A stretch of DNA of 64,000 bases, taken from positions 310,001 to 374,000 of the forward strand of contig JAFCIZ010000001.1 in assembly GCA_017871115.1 (NCBI GenBank). The letters run 5' to 3'. The position numbers and the translations under genes were made by a program. Source of the DNA: Cunninghamella blakesleeana. Lineage: Eukaryota > Mucoromycota > Mucoromycetes > Mucorales > Cunninghamellaceae. Shown one piece after another: positions 1-11,723 of the stretch. Within the stretch, counting starts at the first letter, position 1. Every line of letters starts with the position of its first letter. The notes under the pieces are model-generated. The model was not told where the DNA came from. It saw only the letters and a list, made by a program, of their open reading frames with translations, and did no database searches.

Positions 1-1791
1 GGAGGGACATCCTGCATGTTTAGATACAACACGTTTAAGAGAAAAATCTTCAGGAGTTATTCATATTCAAAATATTTATTTATATACAGCTTATTTGCAA
101 CAAAAAGTAGATGCTTATCGTGAATTAAAAATCGATTATGTGAAAGCAACAATGGCTAATAAAGTGGGACGTTTAAGACGATTATCCATTAAGGATGGTT
201 TATTAAAAGAAACTTCAGTATTACAAAAACAATTAGGAAGCTTATTAAAATGCAGAGTAAGCCAATAATAATAATAATATAGTGTTATGATAATATATAT
301 ATGATCTTTATTCATTAATATAAATATATTTCTTTTATCTCGTATTTCATATATATATAGTTCGTATTGGATGATGTAGATAATACTATCAGTTTATTTG
401 CATTTCGACTAGTGGTAGAGGATTTATTAATTCTATTTCAAGCTATTAATGAAGGTGTTGTGAATATATTAGGTAGGCTCTCTTATTTATTAAGAAAATA
501 GAAAAAAAAAGATGCATAAAGTATAAATACACATATAAACTTATCAATATCTTTTATTATTTTAGAACATTATTTTGCAATGTCAAAAACAGATGCCCGG
601 GCTTCTTTAGATATTTACAGACGATTTGCTAAACAAACCGAAACTGTTACTCAATTTTTGGATCGCGCCAAACGTTTTCAACATGAAATGCAAATATCCA
701 TTCCTGCAACTAAACATGTAAGTAAATAAATAAAGTAGTATTTTATTTTAATAGAATAAATAAAAGCGAAGGGAAAACAAAGTAATATAAATAAATAAAA
801 AGAGCGGATATTAATATGTATGTATTTATACATGACTCTTCTATTCATATTATTTTAGGCACCCTTGTCACTAGCAGCTGCTTTAGAAGAATACTTGAAC
901 GATTTAAGTGACCAACCATCTCCAAAGAACAATAGCAATATAGGTAATTATCTAAAAATAGTCATTTGTACTACATAAGGATTTAAATGGTCGATTTCCT
1001 TTTTTATATATTTTACTCGATTTTATTATTTATTCACGTCTTCTTATTTTTATTTTTCTGATTATTATTATTATGTAGTGACAAATGAAACTACACCACC
1101 TCAGCGTAAAGAACCAGAACAACCAAAAGAATTGATCGACTTTTTTGCTAGTTTGGAAAATGATCAATTAATAACTTCGTCAGCTTCACCTACAACTACC
1201 CCACAACCAAATTTACATAATCCTTTCCGTAATACAATGATGGCTAATCCAGCACAGTTAAATATTAATAATAATACTAATAATAATAATATAATGAACG
1301 ATTTATCCCTTTTAAATCAACCAACTCTTACAACAACCCCTACAACAACAACTAATATGATGTTCGGTACTGGTTTGCAACAACCCATTTCTACAACATC
1401 TATGAATACTTTTTCATTGCCAAACACTCTATCTATAGCACCAGCACCTACATCATCATTATCATCATCTAATGCTAATCCTTTTAGATCGAATACTATG
1501 CCGCAACTTAGTACCATACCTAATATGTCATCTTCATCATCTACTACTACTACTACTTTTAATACAAATCAACTTACTCTATATCAACCTAATCAACAGC
1601 AACAACCTGATATTTTATCTTCACCTTTATCAAATCCCTTTTCACAACAACAACAGCAACAGCAACAATTTCAACCAACTCAAATAATAGGAATGAATAA
1701 TGGATCGAACCCCTTTTCTTTTAACACACCTCTTCAGCAATCGCAACCTCAACAGCCTCAACAACAGCAATGGGGTTCTTCAGTTTTTTAA
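1..1791 (+). CDS. AP180/CALM-type clathrin adaptor (ANTH domain), 5' end cut by the window
   Basis: Exons as read: 2-256, 361-472, 566-717, 859-943 and 1079-1791 (stop TAA). All phases close and give 438 residues of the C-terminal part. The first four exons carry the C-terminal half of an ANTH domain, with GRLRRLSIKDGLLKE, then VLQKQLGSLLKCRF, DDVDNTISLFAFRLVVEDL and AMSKTDARASLDIYRRF, the signature of yeast Yap1801/Yap1802 and animal CALM. The last exon is disordered and rich in Asn, Gln, Ser and Thr. It has four NPF motifs (EH-domain ligands) and an LIDFF stretch resembling a clathrin box. In this family the ANTH domain binds PI(4,5)P2 at the plasma membrane and the tail recruits clathrin and EH proteins during endocytosis. 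The N-terminal lipid-binding helix lies outside the window. The gene converges on an intersectin-like gene. Family certain; which paralogue is not. Confidence 0.9.
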
Positions 1792-2217
1792 ACCATATAA
1801 AAAAAATTGGCACTTTTTATTTTTTTAATTTTATTTTTTAATTTATTTGCATTACAATCACTTCTTAATATACTTAAAAAAAAAGACATCATTTAAATAA
1901 AAATCATTTTTTTCCTTTAAAAAAAGTATTGTTAAAAATTTGCATAATAATATTTTAATCAACAAATTGATAAATAGTAAAAGATCATATCTTTTGAAAC
2001 TCAGTTTACATATTTATCTGCCTTTATTGGTATAAAAATATTCTATTTCATAGTTTTATTAAAACACAATATTTACTATTATTGCTTATATCTCATCTTT
2101 TCACTTTTTTTTTTGGAAGCATATTTTACTTCAAAAGAATAAAATAAAGTGAAAAAAAAAAAATACTTTCTATAATTTATTAAATTTAAAGGTAATTAAA
2201 TAGATAAGTGAAAGACG
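1792..2217. other. Convergent intergenic spacer
   Basis: This A/T-rich stretch lies between the stop codons of two convergent genes and must hold both 3' untranslated regions. It contains several AATAAA-like hexamers and A/T runs on both strands. I see no open frame with family resemblance. Confidence 0.6.
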
Positions 2218-2560
2218 TTAATATAAGGCCTTGATAGCACTATAGTGCTGTATTTGGTTGATCCATTGTCGTTTCATACTAACATTAGCCGTTCTTACAG
2301 AAATCACAATATTACCATAAACAATTTGAAAACTTGTATCATCTATACATATAGATACGTTATTATTTAGTAAATTGCTGTAAAAATCATCATGTTATTT
2401 TACTTTTATTTTTATTTTACCTGGTGTATTGTTACCAAAGGAATTTATCAACCCGATCTGCTGTTGTTCTCTAATTGTTATGCGGCCAATATTCATTGGC
2501 TAATTAAAAATAATTACAATGAATAAATAAATAAAGTCAATACAAGTACAAATATAAAAT

Positions 2561-2598
<38 letters not shown>

Positions 2599-5500
2599 GT
2601 TTACCTCTCTATATAAAGTATAGAGGTATCCTTTTGAGCTAAGACTTTTTAAAGGTTCCACTAATAAAAACATATCATTAAATAGATATCCATGTAGTTT
2701 ACGCCCACTTTTAGCTTTATATAATACACCATCCATTATAAATTCTCTACCGCGAATATCCAATCTCTATATAAATGAATAGATAGAGTAATAACATTTT
2801 AATATATATATATAGATATATATATAGAGTAAAATAAATAAATAAATAAATAATAATGATCACTTACGCCAAAGCCTTCCATATCTAGGATACGGCTAAG
2901 TTCAGACATTTTTTGTTGGTTTTCAAAACGGCGAGTTTCTTCATTAACGTTATCTAATATAGTTGAAGCATTGGTAAGAGCAGATTTTAGTAATCCATAA
3001 TCTGGGTGTCGTTTTGGTGTTGATTTTAATATCTAGAATAATGTACAAATATAAAATATATACAAGCAAAGAAAAAAAAATCAAAATATAATTCTTGAAT
3101 TACTATCGTTTTGTTTCTTACCTGCTTAAGCAACAGAGGGTATCTAGTGATCCGTTGAACTGGTTCTAATAAAAAGTGTGCTAAATCCAGTGATCTACAT
3201 TCTGATCGGGTTTGTGCGGTCTAATAATAATGAAAATAGTAATAGTGGTCAAATGGAATAACATTAAAAGAGATTAATAAATGATTTTTTAAAGCATTAT
3301 ATTTTTATGTTTACCTTCAGGAATACTTCAAACCATTGATCTTCTTCTCTTTTCTTTTGCAAGAACCTGCTTGCAAAAGATTGATTGCGACAATAGGTAG
3401 AATAACATTTCAAACTTTCGGCCTATTAAATAAATAAAAAAAAGAAAAACAAATTGAAGTTAAAACAAAAGGATAATGATATATATATGTATGTATGTAT
3501 ATATGTTATATTACATGTTGTAAAAAGATATCCCCAACACAGTCGATAACATTAGCGCATTCCCTTTGTCTAGTTTCTAAATCACTTAAGAATGTTGTAT
3601 TACATATCAATAAATCTTCTATATTAGAAAATACTACTTCCTGTTCATTTTGTTTTAAATATTTCCCAGATTCAGCATAAAATAACTATAATGTTATATA
3701 AATAAATAGAATAAGTATATATAATAGGTATATAAAGTCATTACTTATCCTTCATTTGTTTTTATATATACATTTTATATATTTTCCCATACTATATATA
3801 TATATACATTCTAGTGATGTTATGACTTACATTAACAATCATTTGAAGGTCTCTAAGATAGGAACGTTCCGTGGTAATAAGCTCAAAAATTGCTTCTTGT
3901 CGCTGTCTTTCTTCTGGTGATATAGATTGTAATTCAATATCATCCATGGAGCTTGCCCAGCTTAAAACAGAAGGACTCTCTGGTCTTGATGCTTGCACCA
4001 TTTGTTGTTGAGGTAACTGAAGGTTAGGTGTACTTACTACAGAATTGCTTATTGTACTTGCGTTACTAGCTGCACGTCTTCTTCTATTGATATCTTGTTT
4101 ATTCACATCCAATACATTTTTTTTCAAAACGGGTGTTGTTGGTGCTGAAATACCTCTTGCTACACTCTCATCTTCAGGAGCAATAAGTAACGAAGAAGAT
4201 GAGGCTGAAATTGTATTTTTCCATGATGAATTTGATTTTGATGGGCTGACCACACTAGGTTCAATTGTTATATCCGGAATTGTAGAAGCACCTGTAAAAA
4301 AAAGTAAAAAAAATAAAATAAAATATAAATAATAATATATCAATAATTGCTCTATCGATATACATTTATATAATATCAAATTTACCTGTTTCAAGCGGTT
4401 GAACATAGGTTTTAGGAAAATAACCAGCTTCTCCAGTTTCTTCATTTGTACCATACCACCAATCTCCATTTTCATCTTGAAAAGGTTGTACTACCAAAAT
4501 GTCATTTTCATTAAATCCAAGATCATCAAACCGTGTCTTTTCAAATTCATATAATGCTTGTACACGAAACGCTAAATTACAAAAAAAAAAAGCGTTACAT
4601 TAATTTCAAAATATTCACTACTATTTTTCGTTTTTGTTTTATTTTCTTTCTCTTATACCTATATATATTACATAACTTTAATTCCTTTCTTTTTTTTTTA
4701 TTTTTCATTTTTTAAAATAATACCTTTTTCGATAATTTCAACATAAGTTCGTGGAAAAAATCCAACCGCATTTGTAGATAAGCTAGTCCCATACCACCAA
4801 TCACTATTTTTATCTTTTGAAGGGTGTGCCTTAATTATTTCATCTTCTACAAACGATAAATCATCTTCACGAATACCTTGGTAAACATAGAGAGCTTTCA
4901 CACGATAAACTAATATTAATAAAAACATATTTATATGTAAATAAATATATAAAAGCATTTTAAATAGGTAAATAATAATTTTTTTTTTTAAATAAACTTA
5001 CTTGTAGCAAAATCAACTTCATCATCCATGTCTACACCATAACCACTTGTACCAGCTGTTGCATTATGATCATCATTGAGAGAAATCGAAGTAGGAGATG
5101 TTTCAGTAGTACCTGTTGTTGTTGTAGAGGCAGATAAATCTTGATGAAGAGAAGGTGAAGGAGATCGTGATTGTGAAGATGAAGATGCTGTAGTAACAGA
5201 TAAAGAAGATTGTTTTAATTTGTCTTGATCATCTTTTAATTGTTCTTGTCTACGTTTTTCCATTTCAGATTTTTCCCATTCCTCTTTTCTTTTCAATTCT
5301 TCTAAACGTATTAATTCCTCTTCCTTTTCTCTCGCTTCTTGTTCCTGACGTAACCGACGTTTTTCCATAGCAGCCTTTTGGGCAGCAATACGAGCTTTCC
5401 TTTGTCTTGCCTCTTCTTCTAACTTTTCTTTTTCTATCCTTTCAGCATCTTTACGCTCTTGTTCCTGTTTTGCTATAGCATCCAATTGACGTTGTCTTTC

Positions 5501-6910
5501 TGCTAAAGCCTCTGCCTGTTTTCTTTCCAATGCTACTCTTTCCTGTTCTTCTTGTTCTTTTCTTTTCTTTTCTTCTTGCATTTCTTCCTCTGCGATTCTA
5601 GCTGCTTCGTCAGCAGCCTTTTTCCTTTTTTCTTCTGCTGCAGCTGCTTCTTGTCGTGCTATATCCCTTTTTTCGCGCATTTTGGTTAACCTTTCTCTTG
5701 CTTCTATTTCTGCCTGTCTTAATTTCTCTTGAGCAGCCTTTTCATCCTCCGTGATATTATTCTCTTTTTCATGTAATAAAGGTGATGATGGCGTTGATCC
5801 ATTTTTATTTACATTCATTAATGATGGTGAAGAGGAATGATTTTTTAATAAATCAATAGATGGTTGTTGTTGTTTGGCCAATATTATTTTTTTTCGTTGC
5901 TCAATTCTTCTACGTGCTTCTGCTTTAATATCAGCACTAGACCGTGGTGAATCAGGTCTATCTGTAGTTGGAATAGGTGGAGGTATATCGAAATCAAATT
6001 GAATGGGAGAGAGAGGATCTAAAAGTGATCGTCGATAGGAGGTGCGTCTGTTCACTGCAGGAGAAATAGTTGTGGATTGTTTTTCCTTTTGTTGATTGGA
6101 TGTAGGAAGAGGTAAGGTATCAATAAATTTAGCCAATTCATCACTAACATATAGCCCTTTTTCAAACATTTGCCGTTGTTTTATTTCATCGCTACCTGTC
6201 TTATAATCCATCTTTGTTATAGATGTTAAATGATCTGATTTTAAAAAATAACTCATATCCTGTTGGTAAAAATTTAACTGTTCATCTATTTGTTGTATTT
6301 GATCTACTATTGCTTGATAGTATTTATCTACACGCCCCACTTCATCACGTAATTGAAGATTACTTCTTGAGCGATTAAGTCTTGCAGATATCATAGCTTG
6401 AGCTTTGGCACGTATTTTATCCGATTCAGATACGGACGATAGTGTGGAAGGAGAAGTTGCCGTTGTTGTATTAAAAGAGGCTTTATTTTGCAAACTAAAT
6501 TCATCTTGTAACTGTTTCCATCTATTTGTTTCATCCATTAGTTTTATTTTTAAATCTTTAATGCTGGTATTAATCAAATAATCTATTTCTTTCCCAAGTG
6601 TTTTTTTTTGATGAGTCAAATCTTCAAGTTGTCTCAGATTGGTATGATAACGTGTCCACCATTGTTGCGTATTATAATGATGAATCGTTGTTTTGTTTTT
6701 TTCTTGTTCTACAAGCTGTAAAGATATATCAAGGATACGCCGTTTATAAGATTCTATTATTTCATCATCATTATAAGTTGTGTCATTTACTGTTTCCAGT
6801 ATCATATATTGTTCTTTTATTTCATTTAGTAAAGAGTCTATTCTTTTTTGTTTTTGAATATCATTGACATCATAATAAGATGAAGATGGATCTGTCATAC
6901 CATAATCCAT
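2218..6910 (-). CDS. Intersectin-like protein: coiled coil, two SH3 domains, RhoGEF (DH) and PH
   Basis: Eleven exons, 5' to 3': 6910-5002, 4909-4724, 4571-4386, 4291-3831, 3685-3515, 3422-3315, 3220-3122, 3032-2868, 2766-2605, 2499-2421 and 2377-2218, about 1,228 aa. Residues 1-250 form coiled coil. Residues about 320-560 are a long Lys/Glu/Arg/Gln-rich helix. Exon 2 is an SH3 (ALYVYQG...DWWYG...GFFPRTYVE) and exon 3 a second SH3 (ALYEFEK...GDWWYGT...GYFPKTYVQ). The DH domain starts at RQEAIFELITTERSYLRDLQ and includes LEPVQRITRYPLLLKQ. The PH domain has LHGYLFNDMFLLVEP and ends near RQWINQI. Intersectins couple clathrin endocytosis to Cdc42/Rho activation. N-terminal EH domains and the C-terminal C2 domain of animal intersectin are absent here. 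All phases close except the last junction (exon 10 to 11), which is off by one base as I read it. ATG chosen as the first Met of the long exon; an upstream exon cannot be excluded. Confidence 0.85.
2563..2596. repeat. (AT)n microsatellite, about 17 units
   Basis: A pure AT dinucleotide run inside the ninth intron of the intersectin-like gene, directly beside its splice donor. Its length is likely to vary between strains. Confidence 0.9.
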
Positions 6911-7509
6911 AATATATTTTTTTTAATAAAGTATATATTTATATGATTATTTTTTAAAAAAATAAAAAACTGCAGAGGAAGAGGAAGGGAAAAAAATTAA
7001 ACAAACTAAAAAAATTTAAAAAAAATAGCGGAGGTTTAAACTCGTGATCACTTTTTTACTTTGGTAACCAATATATAAAGTATACTAATATTTAACATGT
7101 ATGTATGCTATTTTTTAAAATATATATATATATATATATGTACATATAACATAATATTATATAATATACCACAATATATTCATACATAATAATATATTAA
7201 ATAAGCATTTATTCATTATTGTTTTTATTATTTAATATAAATAAAAATAATCAGCGTCGTAATAATCAATAAACACAATAAATAAAAATCGTAATTGCAT
7301 AAAATTTATGCTCAATATTTATGAGTAAAAAAAAAAAAAAAAAAAAAACTCAGGTACCGAAGATTTGACTATTTATTTCTTTTTTATTTGTGTGTGTTTG
7401 AACATTTATAAAAAAAAAGAATGATAAAAATAGGCTAATCCAGGAAGATTAATAAATAAATCAAATTCAATTTTCAAACACTTGGGTTTTCGAAATAAAT
7501 AAATAAATA
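6911..7509. other. Gene-free flank between the intersectin-like gene and the DIRS element
   Basis: This is the upstream region of the minus-strand intersectin-like gene and the left flank of the retrotransposon. It contains TA repeats near 7120-7140 and an A-run of about 25 near 7328. I see no coding potential. The promoter of the intersectin-like gene should lie in its left part, and the DIRS insertion sits about 600 bp from that start codon. Confidence 0.5.
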
Positions 7510-7528
7510 AAATTACATTTCGAACTTT

Positions 7529-7689
7529 GTGATCTAAGTTGTTGTTATCATTCTTTTAACTTTATTCGAACATTGTACTAAAAATAAATTATATGTTTAT
7601 AAATTTTGAGTTTAAATAAATATTTTTTTTTTTTTTTTTTTAAATTTCCTTTTCTTTTTTTTTTTTTTTTTCTTTTTTTCATCTTCTTT
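7529..7689 (+). repeat. DIRS left inverted terminal repeat
   Basis: Reverse complement of 11724-11885, starting at GTGATCTAAG and ending near the CATCTTCTTT pyrimidine tract. The differences I see are in two long T runs. Outside it lies a short unique end, 7510-7528. Confidence 0.9.
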
Positions 7690-7727
7690 TCGTTCGAACA
7701 TTTGTACGCTCTGGTTACCGACGTTTA

Positions 7728-8707
7728 ATGGATCCTACAATCGAAAATCAACCTAATGATACTACTGATCAACCACCAGCTTGGGCCCTTGCCCTCTTCA
7801 ACAGATTGGCAACAATTGAAGCACAAGTCACCAGCTCACCACTCATCAACTCAGATCCACACATCTCCATTAGGACCCCGGGATCAGACTTCACTCCTTC
7901 AGAACAATTACTCCAACGTTTTCCATTTATTACAGAAGACTTCTTTAGACGACCTCTTTCAGACAATGAACGTAGACGCTTTCTATTTGAATGTCCTAAA
8001 AACACAATACGTGAGTATGATCCTCCTCAACTTAATAAAATTAATTTATCAAATAATGCAAAACGTCATGATACACAACTTCATGATATTCAGTATCGTC
8101 TGTCAGGAATTACTCGTCCAATCGATCTATTCGCCCATCAGCTCACTCATGAAAATTGGACAGTGGACTCACTTCACCAACGATCCTCCGAAATGGTTCA
8201 AATCATCCACGAATTACTATCAGATCTGGCTTCTCATATCACTTCACAACGTACAAATAATATGTTCAAAAACTCTAATATACCTTGCGATCCACCATCC
8301 CAACAAAACAACTACCTTTTGGATCAAAAAGAAATGTTGGAACACATCAAGTTATCACAAAACTTCCGTCAAGCCACTACAAGGATCAAGAATAGGCCTC
8401 GACCTAAAAATTTTAACAAATTTGACAGCTCAGTATCACAAAATAATTTATCAACAATCTCAGCTGCAGCTCCTATTAATATTAATCAAAAAAATCAACC
8501 TCATAATTTTGGACAAAATCATCAAGTCGTTTCTAACAAGGTTTTTCCCAACGTTCTCCTCAAAAAACCGGAATTAGTGGGTGGTCGTTTAAGTTCTTTT
8601 TCTTACTGTTGGGCCTCTGCGTTACAACAAGACATCCATCCATGGATCATAAAGACTATTCAAAAAGGCTTCCATCTCTATTTTACAACACCTCCACCAC
8701 TCCAATT

Positions 8708-8788
<81 letters not shown>

Positions 8789-9746
8789 CCTCTCCATTCG
8801 TTCGCTTTCAGTAATAGATTCAGAAATATTAAATCTTTTACAAAAGCAAGCTATAGAGAAGGTACACACCAGTTCACCAGGCTTCCTCTCTCCTCTTTTC
8901 ATAATACCAAAGAAGGATGGGGGCCTGAGACCAGTGCTAAACCTAAAGAAACTCAACCAATTTCTTCCATACAGACATTTCAAAATGGAGAACTTAACAA
9001 CCATTTCAAGACTACTTCAAAAAGGAGACTACCTAACATCAATAGATCTCAAAGATGCATTTCATCACATACCAATTCACCAACTTTCACGCCATTACCT
9101 TCGCTTTCAATGGAAAGAATCAATATTTCAGTACAAAGTCCTGCCATTCGGATTAAGCCTTTCACCTTGGGTATTCACAAAGACAACGAAACCAATATTA
9201 CAATGGGCCCGAAGGAAAGGAATAAGAATAACAGCTTATCTAGACGATTTTCTAATAATGGCTTCATCAAAACAACTAGCGTTTCAACACACACAACAAG
9301 TCATCAACAAAATGGAAACACTAGGTTGGCTAATCAATTCAAAAAAGTCTCAAATTTATCCAACACAAAAATTGCAACATCTAGGAATGATGATCAACAC
9401 CAACGAAATGATATTTTCAATACCTGGGAAGAAAATTCGTTCAATCAGACGAATGGCCACCAAGCTTCTTTATCAATCAACAACGACCTGGAATCATCTA
9501 GCTTCCTTTATAGGAACAGCAATGGCTTCCCAATTGGGCAATATTCAAGCTCGATTCAGAACTCGTCACCTTCTTCACCAACTCAACAGATCACGTCACC
9601 TACAACATTGCATGATCAACCCTCAAATGAAAAAAGAATTAATTTGGTGGATAACACAACTAACAAAATGGAACGGACTACATATAATACAGCCTTCTCC
9701 AACAATACAAATATTCACGGATGCATCGAAAAAAGGATGGGGTTAG
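7728..9746 (+). CDS. DIRS Gag-like plus reverse transcriptase polyprotein (frame ends early in RNase H)
   Basis: 672 codons from the first ATG after the left repeat to a TAG at 9744. Residues 1-300 are a Gag-like region with no zinc knuckle. Near 285-325 is the pre-RT motif of DIRS elements (GGRLSSFSYCW...HPWI). A run of 24 Asn (331-354) follows. The reverse transcriptase spans about 370-600 and shows SPLFIIPKKDGGLRPVLNLK, DLKDAFHHIPI, the active site YLDD (504-507) and LGWLINSKKS. The frame ends inside the first RNase H motif (FTDAS at about 663), and RNase H continues in another frame from 9737. The RT copies the element's RNA. Placing Gag and RT in one continuous frame differs from Dictyostelium DIRS-1, where Gag is a separate ORF. 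Confidence 0.9.
8718..8789 (+). repeat. (AAC)24 microsatellite inside the DIRS coding frame
   Basis: Twenty-four uninterrupted AAC units, preceded by AAC AAC ATC. In the Gag-RT frame this encodes poly-Asn between the Gag-like part and the RT core; another frame would read poly-Gln. Changes by whole units keep the frame. Confidence 0.95.
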
Positions 9747-10531
9747 TTCACAACAACACATTCATCAAAGGTCTATGGTCACCAAGAGAAAAGAACCTTC
9801 ACATCAATATGAAAGAACTACTAGTAGTGAAGAAAATATTTCAGCACCTGCATCAGTTACAACAGCAGCAACAGAAACCAATTCACATTCAATTATGCAT
9901 GGACAACATATCAGCATTGACTTACATCAACAAATTCGGAGGGACGAGATCCAATCAGCTCAACAAACTAGCGATGGATATATGGAATTTCTGTTTTCAG
10001 AACTCTATCCTTCTATCAACGATTTATGTACCATCAGCCTTCAACCCAGCAGATGCACCGTCTCGACAAATGATTCACCAGATAGAATGGAGCATACCTC
10101 AGCAAACATTCAACTGGATCAACAAGATGTGGGGACCACATCACCTGGATCTTTTCGCGACAGTGGACAATACCAAACTTCACCACTTTGTATCTCGGAA
10201 TTATCATCCTCAAGCTCTATGGACGAATGCCTTCCTAGTCAACTGGTCCTCCATAAAGAAGAAGATATACATGGCCCCTCCTTGGAATCTCATATTAACG
10301 ATAGCCCAAAGGCTACTTCACCAACCATGTCATGCCACACTATTGACTCCCAATTGGCCAACAGCTCCATGGTTTCCTCTTCTTCTTCAATTAACTCAAC
10401 AATACATCATCATACCTCATCACAGGATAGTTCAAGACAATCATCACCATCTCGTCAACAAAAACGACCAATGGACAATGATCGCTTGGAATCTCTCCCC
10501 AAAAAGCAAAAGCGCACCCACAACAATCTAA
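9737..10531 (+). CDS. DIRS RNase H and C-terminal domain, in the -1 frame after a break
   Basis: This continues the polyprotein in a different frame. It has the DIRS-type RNase H pattern: REKNLHINMKELLVV, then QLCMDNISALTYINKFGG and STIYVPSAFNPADAPSR. After it comes the conserved tail with HHLDLFATVDN and MAPPWNLI. The last codons of the upstream frame (TGG GGT TAG) and the first of this one abut, so one lost G would explain the break; a programmed shift is less likely because I see no standard slippery heptamer. RNase H removes the RNA strand after reverse transcription. The 3' end overlaps the recombinase frame by 61 bp, a normal DIRS layout. Confidence 0.8.
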   Translation: MGLVHNNTFIKGLWSPREKNLHINMKELLVVKKIFQHLHQLQQQQQKPIHIQLCMDNISALTYINKFGGTRSNQLNKLAMDIWNFCFQNSILLSTIYVPSAFNPADAPSRQMIHQIEWSIPQQTFNWINKMWGPHHLDLFATVDNTKLHHFVSRNYHPQALWTNAFLVNWSSIKKKIYMAPPWNLILTIAQRLLHQPCHATLLTPNWPTAPWFPLLLQLTQQYIIIPHHRIVQDNHHHLVNKNDQWTMIAWNLSPKSKSAPTTI

Positions 10532-11499
10532 TTTATCCAAATATTCACACTATTAAAGGATACAAAACTGCCACAACCATCTTCAAAAAATGGTGCTCTG
10601 ATAACAAACACAATCATAAAAGACTTACAACGACAATATTAATACAATTTATTCATTTTTTACATCAAAAGAAGACTATATCTAATAATTCCATCCTAAC
10701 ATATGCTTATAGATTAATTGCTACATTCCCATTGCATGTTCAGACACGTATAAAATCTTCATCATCGTTCATAGCTGTCACAAAGAACTTAAGATCCAAT
10801 ACACTACTGGTTCAAAAAAATTGGGAATATGACGTTCAACCTGCTATTCAATTTATTTTAGATATGGGTGATAATAATCAACTATCCAATCCACAACTTA
10901 CTATGAAGACGGCTTGGCTATTGGCCATGGTGGGTTTCCTTCGCCCTTCTGACCTAACACGTATTGACATAGACAAATGCAGCATAGACGAGAAGAATAT
11001 TTTAACCCTAACGGTGGTAGGACCTAAAGAAAAACGGTTTGGTTTTAGAATCACTAGATCTGTTACAATACATCCTCACGACAATAACTTACTTTGCCCA
11101 GTCGCTGCCTATAAACTCTACACCAAAAAATTTACTACAACTACATGCTTGGTTGATGTTCCATCCTTAGCCGGAGTACAGGTTAATGCTCTTTTTAGAT
11201 CGCAAAGATCTTTTGGTCAAGCAATTGGTACCCAACGTGTTTCCAAATATATTAAACAACTAATGGCAAAAGTTGGTCGTAAAAAAGGTGCACCTATTCC
11301 AAAGGCTAGAGCTCTTGGTTCCACTATCGCAGCAGTGTCCGGTATATCAATAGACGATATTATGGCACACGGTAATTGGTCTTCAAAAGTAGTATTCGAA
11401 TCCTTTTATAGGCTATCCCCGCAAGGTTCATCTAATATGACTAAAGCTACTCTGGATCAACAACTTAGATCACAAAGTTCGAAATGTAATTTGATGTAA
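10471..11499 (+). CDS. DIRS tyrosine recombinase
   Basis: 342 aa, starting at the first Met followed by recombinase-like sequence, with a basic stretch PKKQKR that could act as a nuclear signal. The N-terminal SAM-like part has TIKGYKTATTIFKKWC. The catalytic part shows GFLRPSDL (Arg158), KARALGS (Arg280), HGNW (His300) and the nucleophile in FYRLS (Tyr313). The usual box II His three residues before Arg280 is Pro, a change I believe occurs in related DIRS copies but could not check. The enzyme is thought to insert the circular DNA form. The stop codon lies inside the internal complementary region. Confidence 0.88.
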   Translation: MDNDRLESLPKKQKRTHNNLIYPNIHTIKGYKTATTIFKKWCSDNKHNHKRLTTTILIQFIHFLHQKKTISNNSILTYAYRLIATFPLHVQTRIKSSSSFIAVTKNLRSNTLLVQKNWEYDVQPAIQFILDMGDNNQLSNPQLTMKTAWLLAMVGFLRPSDLTRIDIDKCSIDEKNILTLTVVGPKEKRFGFRITRSVTIHPHDNNLLCPVAAYKLYTKKFTTTTCLVDVPSLAGVQVNALFRSQRSFGQAIGTQRVSKYIKQLMAKVGRKKGAPIPKARALGSTIAAVSGISIDDIMAHGNWSSKVVFESFYRLSPQGSSNMTKATLDQQLRSQSSKCNLM

Positions 11500-11557
11500 A
11501 ACCCGAGTTTTACGAAGGGTTATCATATTACATGAGAACTAAGTGATCTAAGTTGTT
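11458..11557 (+). repeat. DIRS internal complementary region
   Basis: Bases 11458-11491 are the reverse complement of the left end 7510-7543. Bases 11489-11557 are the reverse complement of the right end 11870-11938. The two parts share the TTT at 11489-11491. In the DIRS model this region templates the junction that makes the circular intermediate. It also encodes the end of the recombinase. Confidence 0.93.
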
Positions 11558-11723
11558 CCCACCCTCCACTACCCTCTAGTTAATCAATCTATAATTATTA
11601 CTACACTACTTACTCTTATATTCTACACACTCTTATTAGTACCTCTTAGTATTACATTTAGACTATTTATATAACATTAATATTCAATAATTACACTATA
11701 TACACGCGTTCAGATTCTTACTC

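Noticed and set aside
8609..9736. Long open frame in the second DIRS reading frame before the RNase H part, and the recombinase frame open back to 9721
   Set aside because: The translations are Ser/Thr/Gln-rich shadows of the Gag-RT and RNase H frames with no family motifs. Only the parts from 9737 and 10471 carry recognisable domains.
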